Shown: piece after piece, positions 34,029 to 45,784 of the stretch
Numbering within the stretch: the first letter of the stretch is position 1
How the letters are laid out: the number at the start of each line of letters is the position of its first letter
Origin: Dolomedes plantarius
Lineage: Eukaryota; Arthropoda; Arachnida; Araneae; Dolomedidae
Reading direction: 5' to 3'
Assembly: GCA_907164885.2 (NCBI GenBank)
Contig: OU015498.1
Location: 93,977,733-94,041,732 of the forward strand
Length of the DNA stretch: 64,000 nt
Position numbers and translations under genes: made by a program
The notes under the pieces: generated by a model
What the model was told of the DNA's origin: nothing
The model's input: only the letters and a program-made list of their open reading frames with translations
The model's database searches: none

Positions 34029-35140
34029 CCCTTTGCTCCCCGGTGTTCCATATAGTGGAACACCAAACTTTACTCGCTTCTAAAACCGTCAAAATTCTGC
34101 GATAAACTTAGCAATTAGCTTCATTTTTTACTTTGATCTGCTCTTTTTGATAATACATGGCAGCGTGTCACAAGCCCATACATACCCTCGTTCCAGTGGC
34201 GTTATAAAAAAAGAGTCATATTTCAGAGCCATAATTGAAAAATCATTTTTAAATACAAAAAAATTGCAAGGAAAAAAATTCTATGTTATTGTATTGGCTA
34301 TACTCTAAACTATTTATTCTATATTATTTTAAATTTTTTATACCGAAACCATGTCAATAACGAAAGATTTTCAAAAGGTTGTCCATGATATGGAACACTG
34401 GGAAACTAGAGCAGTTTGCGCAGTAGAACACGTGTTTCTCTCTGGAGACCTCTCTGTCCAGCTTAGCCAGTCCAAACCGGTTCAACTTCTACCGCATACC
34501 TCGAACAAAATCCCTATGTCCAAAATCCTGCGCAATACTAGTCCTCCGGGCTCCTCTTTGTTCGTCGATTGCCTGGGCAGCATCCTGGCATCCTCGAGTT
34601 TACGAACAGTAAACTTGAGGACCTGCAATGTTGCAAAATCTGCAATGTTGGTTTTTGCTTTTTTCAGAAGGGACTGACGTGCTTCCAAAAATATCGCGAA
34701 GCAAAAAAATAGGTTAGTGAATATTTTTAAGTGTAGGAACTGCTTTTGTATATAGGAACTGTAAATATTTATTTAAAATCATATATAATCAAGTTTTTTT
34801 AATTGTGTTTTTATTTGTGTGTTTTTTGTATATAGGAACTGCTTTTGTATATAGGAACTGTAAATATTTATTTAAAATCATATATAATCAAGTTTTTTTG
34901 TTGTATTTTTATTTGTGTGTGTGCGTTTTTTCTTTTGTTTGCTTCACCGCAATGCTCGGTTAGCCGCACTTTTCAAATCGCTAGTTTCCCGGTGTTCCAG
35001 GTCATGGAACACCCACAAAATCGAAACCGGAAGTGCAATCTTTATGAAATTTTAACTGTGTACTCCTTTAAGCCTAGACAGAGTGCCTAGAAATTTTTAG
35101 GTCATAATTTCAACTTTAAAGGATACTGGGAAGTAAAGGG
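34029..35140. mobile_element. piggyBac-like non-autonomous element with ATAC flanks
   Basis: Left terminus CCCTTTGCTCCCCGGTGTTC and right terminus GATACTGGGAAGTAAAGGG form an imperfect inverted pair of about 20 bp. The flanks are ATAC on both sides (34025-34028, 35141-35144) rather than TTAA. A GGTGTTCCA-N5-TGGAACACC hairpin occurs at 34042-34064 and 34991-35013, with a degraded inverse copy at 34378-34400. A 99-bp tandem duplication lies at 34735-34932. No transposase is recognised. Confidence 0.55.
34735..34932. repeat. 99-bp tandem duplication
   Basis: Units start at 34735 and 34834 (AGGAACTGCTTTTGTATATA) and differ at few positions. Confidence 0.85.
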
Positions 35141-35770
35141 ATACCAGAAAAACGAATCGGAGAACTCTGAATCGTGCAGCTTCATGTGATTTGACTTTTT
35201 AATTCTTTTTTTATTTTTTTTTTTGCACGTTAAGTGCCCCCCCCCCCTTTTTTTTAAAAAAAAGGCAAGTGGTTTTGGAGAGGTTACTTCATTGCTTTAA
35301 ACGACCAGTGGCGGATTTACAGATTTGCCGCCCGTAGGCTATTCAATTTTTGCCGCCTCTAAATTTTGATATCTTAGTCCACAATCATATCAATTTTCTA
35401 TCAATAAAATTCCAACTTTATGATTTGTGCTCCATCATCCTCGTTACATCAACTTTTCCCGTATGGTTAGTATCATTGAGAACTATGGTACCGTGTTAGA
35501 TCCTTGATTATTTTTACAGCAAAGAATTATCAAAAAACATTATTTTAAGCAAAAAATATCTCAATCATGAACCACTTTTAAAGTAAGGTAAGGTATGTCT
35601 TAAAACTATACAATACTTACATAATATGAATAAAGCTTACATAAAAAATATACATTTGGCGAACGTTGATAAATATTTATTATTACACTCACAGTTTTAA
35701 AACAATACAATAAATATATCTTTTCTTAATTATTTGTTAGTATAATAATTTAAGTTAAATTATAAAAGCA

Positions 35771-38220
35771 TTACAATACTTTTTTGCGAGACTTTGAATT
35801 CGCAAAATCATTTATTATATCGTCGTACGAAATCTTGTTCATTAGCTCTGACCCTATGCACAAGAGAGCTAAAGCGTTTAGTTTTTCTTGACTTAAAGTC
35901 GATCGTAGGTAGTTCTTTACTCTCTTCAAGCAAGAGAAGCTTCTTTCACCTGAACAATTTGTCGCTGGTGTACAAAGACCCATACGAAGTACTATATCCA
36001 AGTTTGGATAAATGTTTCCTAGATTCTGTTCTTGCAGTTATGAAGACAGACTTTTTTAATGATCCAGAAATTGGTTTTATTGAAATTCTTTCAGACGAAA
36101 GGTAGCTTTGAAAGTGTACGCATTCCTGAACTAAGGGCCTGTTCACATAGGAGTCCGTTGCGTTGCGTTAAGGAAAAGATGACGTTGAGACGAAAATAAA
36201 CCAATCATATGCCTCCAAACGATTAGCAAAGAAATTTTTAACGTCTATGATTGGTTTATTTTCGTCTCAAAGTCATCTTTTCCTTAACACAACGCAACGG
36301 ACTCCTATGTGAACAGGCCCTAAGTCTATTTCTAAATCATTAGGATACATTTTTTTCTAAAAAACTGGCTTTTTCCGTCAGAACTGATGGTAACAACTCA
36401 CTCATTTTGGTAAGAAATGAAAATTTCTCGTTAAATCCGTGATAAGCCTCTTGCCGTTTTGCTAACTCGGATATGAGTCTATCTATGACAACGAGAAACG
36501 TGTTAACCCTGAAGTAATCACTCGCAGCTATTCCAATATCTTCATCGGGTGTTTCATCAAATCTTTTTTTTTCTTTTTGGTTGTCTTTTTTTCATCTCTC
36601 TTGTATATTCTTTCGATACGCTTAACTCGATCGCCTTTTCTTCGAAGTACTTGAAATTCTCTCGTTCAGCTATGAAAAACTTACGGAGTGATTCGTAAAG
36701 ATCAGCAACGGTAATTAAATCTATGTTAGAAGTCTGAATTTGAACATTCACTTTGTTTATTCTCTCCAAAAAAACATCCCCTACAACAACCATAACCGCC
36801 GTTTCCAGTTTTTCTAAATTCAAAAGTATTCCCGCCGCTTCCTGTCGCGTTACAGGCTTTTCGGTACAATCATCGTTGATTGATTGCAAAGTTTTAAGAA
36901 CTTCGGGCCAAGATTCTTTCAAACTTTTACATGCATCCTCTCTAGCTGACCAACGTGTCAGATTTACCCTTTTAACGCTTTTTTCCTTTTCCGATTTCAG
37001 TCATTAATTTTTGCCAGCGTTGTGTGGAGCTCACAAAAAAACGTAGATTTCCTGTAGCAACATGAAAAAGCGACACGCTTCTGTAGACGATTCAGCAGCC
37101 GCAGTTGCCACTAAATTCAAAGAATGGGCAGAACATGGCACATAAAAGGCGAAAGGGGCCTGGTCTCGAATTTTTGCTTGCAAGCCATTGTACATGCCAG
37201 ACATATTCGCGGCATTATCATATGATTGTCCACGGCAGTCTTCAATATTTATGCCCAGTGTTTCGAGTTCGGAAGTAATGGCAGAAAACATTTCTTCAGC
37301 TTTATGTCCCACTGACGGCAAAAACTTGAGAAATCTTTCACATGGTTCACCTGAATCTAAAACATATCTAATACCAAGCGTAAGTTGGTCTATATGGGCT
37401 ATATCTGGTGTTGAATTAATGATGAGGGAAAAATATTTCGCCTTTTTTATCTCGTCTCTAATCTGTTTCAAGATTTTATCACCCATTAAGAGAATGAACT
37501 CATCGCAAATGGTCTTTGATAAGTAACTGGTACTTCCTGATCCTTGATTGCCAAACCGTTCAATATGACGACCTAAAAAAGGATCGAATTCTGCTAATAG
37601 TTCCAAAACCATACAATAATTTCCATTATGTGGATCTCCGAACTTTTCATTTTTTCCTCTAAAAGCAAGACATCTTGAACACAGTCGCTTCACGACGGCT
37701 ACAACTCTCATCAGAACATTTCTCCAGTAAGTAATTTCTTCATCAATCTGGACCTTCAGTAGATTATAGAGTCGGCCATCAATTTTATTCCTATCTCTCA
37801 AACTAAGGACACTAGATTTATGACGTGCAGAATTTTCATGTTGAGCTACTCGATAATCTGCATTTTTCCAGTCATTGAATCCTCCGTTCTCAAAATGAGT
37901 TCTACACTCCAATGGATCAAATGCCAAACAGGGTCCACAATACACAGATTTTTTACTTTTAGAATAAACTAGCCAATTTCTGTCTTTCACTTCATTATTT
38001 CTCATTTTTCTTTGGAAGATACTAACTGGCAGAAAACGACGCTGATCAGCATATATTCTTTCACTTTTAGAGATGTCACAAGATTTGTTTTGATCAAAGC
38101 CGTACCTTGCGATAATCTCCCGCAAGTTATCGTTAATTTCTCACAGCGCTGGATCTTTGTTTAGACTTGTGGTTGATTGTATTTCGACGTTACTTGTACT
38201 TGACGTCTGATTCTGAGACA
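35771..38220 (-). pseudogene. hAT transposase (TTF zinc finger / ZMYM1-like), disrupted
   Basis: On the minus strand an N-terminal piece (MSQNQTSSTSN from 38220) is followed by TGA near 38131. The main part (37031-38125) holds a TTF-type zinc finger (VYCGPCLAFDP, then the WKNADYRVAQHENSARH region). The catalytic core follows (FSLIINSTPDIAHIDQLTLG, SYDNAANMSG, PCSAHSLNLVA). A frame break at about 37030, a piece at 36557-36922, another gap, then the C-terminal dimerisation region TNCSGERSFSCLKRVKNYLR and NALALLCIGSE (35771-36001). The missing stretch coincides with the MITE at 36135. Confidence 0.88.
36135..36320. mobile_element. Harbinger-type foldback MITE, 186 bp
   Basis: TAA flanks on both sides (36132-36134, 36321-36323). 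It is almost entirely inverted repeat: left arm GGGCCTGTTCACATAGGAGT, right arm ACTCCTATGTGAACAGGCCC, arms about 75 nt. A related left half occurs at 58740. Confidence 0.9.
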
Positions 38221-38669
38221 TATCTTCAATTGTGAGGCTTATAGACGATTCCTCTTTCGCCTCTCTATCAAAAACATGAAGATCTGTTTTTTCAAAATCA
38301 GAATGTTTAATGGGCAACGGTTGTTGTGGGACAGCAGAGTATATATCGGTCTCATCTTCTTTAGATTGTGTTGTATAATTCTAAAAATTCTAAAAATGTA
38401 TAATTAATAAAGCGTTTAGCAATTGTTTATGTAGAGATGTTGAAATATTTATTATTTAGCACTGTATATAGGACTATATTTCGATTTTTGTTAAATATTT
38501 TAATTTCTCTCCAATTTTCGAAATTCGTATTTTGTGTGTGTATAATAATTTTTTTTTAATTTGTAAATCGAAATAAAAAAATTATGAACTAAATTTGCCG
38601 CCCCTTAAAATTTGCCGCCCTAGGCTCCAGCCTACTCAGCCTGCTGGTAAATCCGCAACTGTAAACGAC

Positions 38670-38896
38670 AAACTTCTATGCTTTATCTTTGATGAAACTG
38701 TGTCTGTATTTAAAGAATATATTTCTAGATACGTCCTGCCTTTTAAGTATAATGATAACTATTGTTAGACACTAGACGTGAAGGGAAGCAATGAGGTGGA
38801 ATTTAATTAAAAGTATAGCAGGAGCAATTAGCTTCTTAAAATCTGCGATAAAAAGAAATAAGAATAGCCTCTAGTTTCGAAATAATTTATACAGTT
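38670..38896. other. Short noncoding spacer
   Basis: Host sequence between two hAT elements; nothing recognised. Confidence 0.5.
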
Positions 38897-38904
38897 CATA
38901 AAGT

Positions 38905-39642
38905 CACGGCCCGATTTAGAAAATTCTTGACTACAGGCACAACTCGGGATGGAGGCCCCCTAACTCTGATGTGGGCGTAAAATTTCCAAAATTGACACAC
39001 ACACACACACACCAAAAAAAAAATCATGAATCGTTGTGAACGTACCATAAATGGCTATTTGAAGCGTAGAAGCCTAGAACATTATCAAATAACAAAAAGC
39101 AATACAACATATTAACTTCATCATTAAAACACAAATACAATGCAATCAGAAAAACTTATTAATCCCTTATATACACTATAACATACATATGGTGAACTAT
39201 ACATATAGCTATACATATGATGAACCAATCAATAGAAGTGAAACCTTTAATAATATTAATCAATAATCCTTTAACCTCATAATTCACTTTTCATAAATTA
39301 GAAAATGAATAAAATCAAGCGCACTTACCTTTTATGTAAATTTGTTGAATAGATAAAAGTAATCATTAAAAACTGCTTTATTTTATGTTTATTTGTAATC
39401 ATTTTAAGCAAAATTATATATATTAATATTATGTACACCTGTAAATACTTTACATAAATTTCTTTCTGTAAAAAATTGATGTAAAATTTTTTCATACAAA
39501 AAAAAATTCTATTAAAAAATGTAAAATTAAAAAAACTATATTTTGAATTGGGAATTTTTTTCTTTTTAAATATTTTTTTTTTTTTAGGGGGGGGGGGGTG
39601 GCCTTGCCCGGGCCTACAGGGCCTAATGGAAAATTAGGGCTG
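38905..39642. mobile_element. Old hAT-type element, 738 bp
   Basis: The ends CACGGCCCGATTTAGAAAAT and AAAATTAGGGCTG are imperfect inverted repeats. The flanking octamers CATAAAGT and CATCAGGT agree at 6 of 8. Internal (CA)n and G runs. No coding, so this is an older insertion. Confidence 0.5.
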
Positions 39643-40578
39643 CATCAGGTTGACGAGCATTAGGTATTATTGTTTCTAAGGGCAATAAATCCATGTTGGA
39701 AAAACTGTGTATTCCAGTTATGCGTATTTCACAAGGTTCATGTACTCAATAAAAAAGAGATTATCTGGAATTAGCTACACGGGATAGTTAAATTGTAGCT
39801 TGCTAGATTTTTAAGCGTAATAAACGAACTTTATGCAGAGGATCTATGAAGAATTATTGTATTCGGATAAAAAAAAACTTTTGAGTAGTTTGCTTTTCTT
39901 GAGAAGCAGATACTGAAAAAGTTTATCAGAAGTACCTGTTTATTATAGTTAATTAGTCTTTATAATAGTAAAAAGTACAATATTAAAAAAAATAAACTTT
40001 TAAGTTTGTTACATAATAAAGACTGACGAAACGATAAAAAGTAAAGATTTAATTTTTAAATTTGTTCCACAACTGTCGACGAAAGTATAGACAAAGAGGA
40101 AATACCAACTTCAAATTTTGATCTATTATCGTGGATAAAAAATGCCCCCCCCCCCCCCCCCCTCAAAAGAAAAAAAATCGTAATGTTGTATCATAATTGT
40201 TTTAAAAAACTGATAAAAAGAAATACATAAATTTAATCACGTTCCATAACTGTAAACAAAAGTACATTTAAATGTACATAATTTAAGTTTTGTCCCATTA
40301 CTTTTGACAAAGTATCTACAAAAAAAAGTAACGCTCGGAACCAACCAGTCAGAACTGAAATAGTCAAAATTTTTGCAGCTCGTGAAGAAGGGAGATTTTT
40401 GGTGGCTTTAAAATTCATACAAGTAAATGCATTTTGTTATTGCTTTTTATTTTTACTATTTCAGAAACTTGTCTCTGTCAAGGAGTGATAATTATTTCTC
40501 ATTCGCAAACATTGATTTGTTTCTCTATTCGAAAACTTTTCAGACAACAAAATAATCTTTTCTTTTCTAAGTTTTATG
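39643..40578. other. Noncoding, AT-rich
   Basis: Contains a C-tract (near 40144-40162) and short AAGTTTGT-like repeats; no feature recognised. Confidence 0.5.
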
Positions 40579-40661
40579 CACTAGAGCAGTGGTGCGCAAA
40601 CTTCATTAGACCGCGACCCCCTTTCTTCAAATAAGAAATCCATCGACCCCCAATGAAAATA

Positions 40662-42069
40662 CACTGCTGGCCACCCAAATTGCAACACCAAGAAAGACAA
40701 GAGATATCACAACAAAATTTATTTTGTAGATAACATGTTGACCAAGTATCAAATGATTAAATTTATAGACTTCTGTGAAGTGTGGTTCCTGCCAAAATCA
40801 GTAGCCAGAGTAGCCGCCATTGTTGGAGATCACCGCTGCCACACGCCTCGGCATTGATTCAAAGAGACTTTTGATGAGTTCTTGGGGTACAGCAGACCAA
40901 GCAGCTTCCACACGTTGCCAAAGTTGATCTGCTGTGGCAGCTGGGGATGGAATCTGGGTCAATCGTAGAGCAACCATGGATCACATGTTTTCTATCGGCG
41001 AAAGATCCGGAGAGCGAGGCGGCCAGGGAAGCAATTCAATCTGGCGATTGACGAAGAACCGTTGGACAATGCGTGCCACGTGTGGTCGCGCATTATCCTG
41101 TTGAAATATGGCTGTGGGCAAGCCCTGAAGGTAAGGAAGGACAACTGGCTCCAACACCTCGGAGATGTAGCGCTGGCTGTTTAAATTCCCGGCAATGCGT
41201 ACTAGAGGTGTGCGAGAGTGATATCCAATACCGCCCCATACCATAATACCCGGTGCAGGACCAGTGTGGCGGTGCATAACGCAGCTGTTCAGCATCCTCT
41301 CTTCACGGTGTCTCCAGACTCGAATGCGACCATCGTGGTGTTGCAGACAGAAGCGTGACTCGTCAGTAAAGACAATTTCATTCCATTCTGCCGTCCACAT
41401 CCTTCTGTCATCGCACCATTGGCGGCGGAGACGTCTGTGGTTCTGCGTCAAGGGTAGACAAAGCAATGGAGGTCTTGCGGACAGACCACTCTGCTGTAAA
41501 CGGCGTCGAATGGTACGCGCAGACACTGGATGATGCGTTACAGACTGCATGTGCTGTGCTATGGTTCGTGATGTGACTGAGCGATCCGTCACTGCCATGC
41601 GCACAATTTGCCTGTCATCACGTGAAGTGGTGCGCTGAGGTGGATGCGATCGAACACGCCGGTCCGTCGTACCCTCCTGCATCCAACGATCACATATCCG
41701 CATTACAGTTGTTTGGTTTCGTCCAACACGACTACCGATTTCCCTGAAAGATAATCCACAATCTCGGTAGGCCACTATCCTTCCTCTGTCGAACTCGGAT
41801 ACTTGATCAAAAGATGATCGCTGTTTTCGACGAGGCATAATTGATCGTTTTTTTTTTAAACCACAAGAAAAACACAATTGCCGAACTTGAAATCGTCGAA
41901 ATCTCCAAGCCTTAAATAGCACTTTGAAGTGGCGCCACAGGCGCGCGTGATGTGCGTCTGCGCTGAAATACTAATCATTTGCATATCTCACCTCCGCTAA
42001 TGCATGTTGTAAATTTCATGTTATTTGCATGTTTCCTTCAGGGTGTTGCATTTACAGTGGCCAGTAGTG
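40662..42069 (-). mobile_element. Tc1/mariner-superfamily transposon 3 (nearly intact)
   Basis: 1408 bp with TA flanks (40660-40661, 42070-42071). Left end CACTGCTGGCCACCCAAATT, right end TTTACAGTGGCCAGTAGTG. Encodes a minus-strand transposase with a single stop. Inserted in the hAT MITE after that element had landed. Confidence 0.93.
40798..41838 (-). pseudogene. Tc1-like transposase with one nonsense codon
   Basis: The frame starts MPRRKQRSSFDQVSEFDRGR at 41838. It holds two helix-turn-helix regions (LSFREIGSRVGRNQTTVMRI; TSRTIAQHMQ...SARTIRRRLQQ), then FTDESRFCL, QQDNARPHVARIVQ and SPDLSPIEN. A TGA at 40981-40983 sits two codons after the catalytic Glu where relatives have Trp. The frame then continues for 61 codons (KSLFESMPRRVAAVISNNGG) to TGA at 40798-40800. 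Apart from that one codon it is full length, 346 residues. Confidence 0.92.
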
Positions 42070-43226
42070 TATTTTGAAAGTAGCAAATTTTTTTAGTTAT
42101 GAAAATGTTAAAAAAAAAAACTGAAAAAAGGAATAAGCAAATATTAACAAACTTTTTAAAAAATTAATGAATTGTATACCTGGGGGTAAAAATTTTAACA
42201 TTGCATAACAATAAAAAAAGTCTCGCTTGCCTTCTGCAGTTGTTTTCGGCGTATCTCATGTGGCTAAAACTTCAGATTTAAATATTAATACGCATTTAAA
42301 AATTAAAATTATAAAAGAGCTTGATATCAAAATTATAAACTTTATACCAAAACATTAAAAATTATGAACTCTGTTTATTCTTATTAAAACTAAAATACTT
42401 CAAATTTGTAATTAAATGTTTGATAAAGTTCAGCTTTAGATTCGATTATTGGGGCGGTAAGGGTTGAACATTTAGAAACAATGTCATATTTTTAACAAAA
42501 AAGAAGTTAAAAATTTGTAATTATGGAAAATTTTAACGCATAAATAAATACTTGAATATGATAAATTTATTCCAAACTATCCGTGACCCCTCTAATTTTT
42601 TTGGCGACCCCTCTATGGGTCGCGACCCACAGTTTGCGCACCACTGCACTAGAGCATGGGTTCCCAAAGTGTGTGCCGCGCAGAGAGATCAGGGGTGCCG
42701 CGAAGCGTCCATGATCGCCAATCTAATATGTTGCTAAGGTCTGTTCCTATATAACTTGAAGAAAGACTTGACGAAAATGGACAAAAAGGGGGAAAAAACT
42801 CTCCTCTTCGAGTCCGCAATTGTATATCTTTGGATTTGTTTCGAGAGAGAAGATCGAATCAGTAGATTAGGCACAGTTTAAGGAGTGTCCGGTTTTGTCT
42901 CGTGGCACGTAGCATGACCTGACCATGGCACAGCTCATATAGGCTTTCCCATAGCCGGTCGTATTCTTGTCTTGTATGTGCATTCTTCCTTAGCAAAAGA
43001 TTAAAAATGTCAAGGTCAATCACTAAAAATCAGTGCACTCCCTCTGGGCTGCAGATATCTCACAATAACCAGTAACGAACGGGAGTGGTGACATTCCTTC
43101 TCCCCTTTCCTCCGACTGCTCATAACGTCTGATTATTCGGGCAGGTAGTCCCGTCATCAGCTATCTCGCTAGTGGTCGCTGAACATGTCGTGTTCTAAAA
43201 AAGCTGTATAGATATTTTTCGTAAAA

Positions 43227-43987
43227 ATGGATGGATTTTTGATGAAAAAACCCGATAATGCAAGTACTAGTAAAGATCATGCATCGACATGTGGCGTGCG
43301 TGGAAAGTAGCGGAAATGCCGCAAATACGAAGACAGCCACTTGGATTTTGGCTTCACATCAATAGAAGTCAGTGATGAAGAGAGACCGCAGTGTGTGATC
43401 TGTTCTAAAGTTCTATCATCCGAGAGCATGAATCCAAGTAAATTGAGACGGCACCTTGTAAAAACACATCCCAACATAGTCGACAATTCACGTGAATATT
43501 TTAGCAGAAAAATGAAAGATTTGCATCAACAAAAAAATGTTTTCACTAAGCAAGTGTCAGTGCCAAAAAATGCCTTGTTGGCGTCATTCAAGGTAGCATT
43601 TAGAGTAGCAAAGTACAAAAGGGTCCACACTATTGCCGAGGAATTAATTCTACCGGCTGCTGTGGACATGGCAAATATAATGATAGGAGAAAATGCGGGG
43701 AAACTTCGGGCGAATATTCCTTTATCGAACAACACCATCAATCGAAGAATCCGACACATGGATCAGGATCTCAACGATCAATTGATAGTAAAAATGAAAG
43801 GAAATGAATTTGGACCGCAAGAAGATAAAGCCACAGACAGCAATAACGATGCACACCTCATCAGCTATGTACGTTTCATTGATGGTCGTACTATTGTTGA
43901 AGACCTTCTGTTTTGTAAAAGCATTACTGGAAGTGCAACGGCTGAAGATATGTTCGATATCCTTGACACATTTATGACGGAAAATGT
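43227..43987 (+). pseudogene. hAT transposase, N-terminal half (ZBED5/SCAND3-like)
   Basis: ATG at 43227 (MDGFLMKKPDNASTSKDHAS) with TAG at 43308-43310 (Gln expected). A BED-type zinc finger follows (CVICSKVLSSESMNPSKL, then RRHLVKTHP; C-x2-C...H-x4-H). FKVAFRVAKYKRVHTIAEEL, the start of the catalytic core, and SYVRFIDGRTIVEDLLFCKS come next. The frame runs without a stop straight into LINE-derived codons at about 43988, so the catalytic core is incomplete. Confidence 0.85.
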
Positions 43988-44346
43988 ACGCGATTGTGCA
44001 GTGGCTCACCCGTCGCACTATCATAAAATCCAACGCATGAAATGGGCCGGACACATTTTAAGAATGAATGATGACCGAACGACGAGAAGAATCTTTCTGG
44101 CGAAGCCAACAGGAGTCAGAAGAAGATGCAGACCCAGACTGAGGTGGGCGGACTAACTCCAAAGTGACTTTGTCTCAATCAGTGTCAGAGACTGGAAAGC
44201 TGTAGCGCACAGAAGGAAGGACTGGTTCCGTCTTCTTGAGAAAGCCAGGGTCCAACCAGGACTGTCGAGCTATTGAAGAATGAATGGACCACTTCTCTAA
44301 TTTCTTCTTCACAGTCGTACTAATATGAAACATATATATATATATA
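43988..44346 (+). mobile_element. 5'-truncated LINE 3' fragment inside the hAT
   Basis: Encodes the tail found after non-LTR reverse transcriptases: KWAGHILRMNDDRTTRRIFL, then RRRCRPRLRWAD, and after a stop at 44154-44156 VRDWKAVAHRRKDW. It ends near (AT)n at 44331-44346. 5' truncation fits target-primed reverse transcription. A clear TSD was not found. Confidence 0.7.
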
Positions 44347-44449
44347 ATATATCACAAATAGATATTATATGACGAGGGTGCCGTGAAAAAATTCTAATTC
44401 TCTTAAGGGTGCCACGACTTGGATAAGTTTGGGAACCCCTGCTCTAGAG

Positions 44450-45279
44450 GCATCAATTCCTACGAATTTAGCTACAGCAGAAAGTCTTTTATAAGTTTCT
44501 CGCTTATTAAAAACCCCTAAAATCCTCGGAACTTTTCAACTGAAAGTAAATTAAATCCGTTTTACTTCATTCAACTCATCTTTAATTGTATTTTTTGCGC
44601 AACTTTCCTATCTGGAGAAAGGGAGAAAGTAAATTTTCTGTGGGATTTATCGTTTTGCTAAGGGCAAAATGCTTTCTTTCATAAAATGTTACATCTTATG
44701 TACACATTACCGAGTAGAGTGCGATACTCAGTTTTCAACGCCATCTCTGGTTACTACAGACGAATTGATGAAACATATGAATTGGAGAGTAGTAGAGAAG
44801 AATAAGAAGGAAGCATACTAACTTTGCAACAAACCAATTTTAGAGACGCTATTGTGGTGATGATAAATTACAGTAAATTCGAATCATTAATATAATAGTA
44901 AACAATTAAATTTTAGTAACAGTTGTGCTTTGTTTTAAATCAATTTATTAAATATATTTGATGGTTAAACTTGTGGTGATCAAATATTCATTTATTTGAT
45001 TAGTGCCATCGCATTTGGGGAAGCGTGCGCAAGTTTCTCGAAATGTTTTGACATTATGAAGAATTAAATTGAAGGATATCATCACATGTTATACCTTATT
45101 GTTAAAAATTTGATAAATTAATAAGCCTTATTTTGAAATAATTGTGAGGTGGCTGGTACGTATATTTGGCTGGTGAATATTTGGGTTTTTATTTAATGAA
45201 TGAATGCAAAATTAAAGTGTGTGTCTTTTTCTTTTAAAGTTAGTCCTTCCTTTTGAGATAATCCCCCTTTTTGTCAGTT
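44450..45279. other. Noncoding, AT-rich
   Basis: No domain or element ends recognised. Confidence 0.5.
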
Positions 45280-45747
45280 GATTGTAAACCGAGACATCCG
45301 GTGGCGACAGGTCGCGGACACTATCCCCGAACGTGGAATGTTGATGGGGTTAGCAGAATACGAGGCCACTCCCTGCGCGGTTGAATACAGTGATTCGCAG
45401 ATGGCGGCGTTTTCAAAGAGGAAATAATGAAATTAGGAACCAGCAATGATTATATGAAATAAGAAGATAAAAAAAATCAACGATGAGTCGGAGAAAAGTA
45501 TCCTTCGGCTAATTCAGAAATTCAGCGTTTTCCTCGTCCGAGATTGACGGGAGCTCCCCTACTTCCATGCGTGGTCAACAAGAGGTGAGAAGGCTGACTC
45601 GGAAAGGCGGGTGTTTTTGAAGGGAATTCGGAAGGCTGATATTGGAGCGAGACGGGTGGGACCCCAGCTTGGGGCTCCCTGCCTCGAAACCGAAGCAAGA
45701 TCCAGCTCCGTTCGACAGTTTTTGACTTGGCGTCATGGGCCTAACAA

Positions 45748-45769
45748 AATGGTCACACGTGTGACCATT
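45748..45769. repeat. Perfect 22-bp palindrome
   Basis: The core reads GGTCACACGTGTGACC, with an E-box CACGTG at the centre. Confidence 0.95.
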
Positions 45770-45784
45770 AACGACCCATATTGT

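Larger units (their letters stand above)
35306..38661 (-). mobile_element. hAT element with ZMYM1-like transposase, 3.4 kb
   Basis: Perfect TSD TAAACGAC (35298-35305, 38662-38669). The left end is CAGTGGCGGATTTACAG and the right end GGTAAATCCGCAACTG. Both sides carry TTTGCCGCC repeats. It encodes a minus-strand transposase in several broken pieces and carries a nested Harbinger-type MITE. Confidence 0.93.
40587..42646. mobile_element. hAT MITE (about 650 bp) split by a Tc1-like element
   Basis: Perfect TSD CACTAGAG (40579-40586, 42647-42654). Ends are CAGTGGTGCGCAAACTTC and ACAGTTTGCGCACCACTG, with CGCGACCCC subterminal blocks on both sides. The interior is noncoding apart from Tc1-like element 3. 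Its right TSD is also the left TSD of the next hAT. Confidence 0.93.
42655..44441 (+). mobile_element. hAT element with ZBED-like transposase and LINE insert
   Basis: Ends are CATGGGTTCCCAAAGTGTG and GTTTGGGAACCCCTG, with subterminal GTGCCGCG and GGTGCCACG. The flanking octamers CACTAGAG (42647-42654) and CTCTAGAG (44442-44449) differ at one base. It encodes the N-terminal half of a transposase whose C-terminal part has been replaced by a LINE 3' fragment. Confidence 0.9.
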
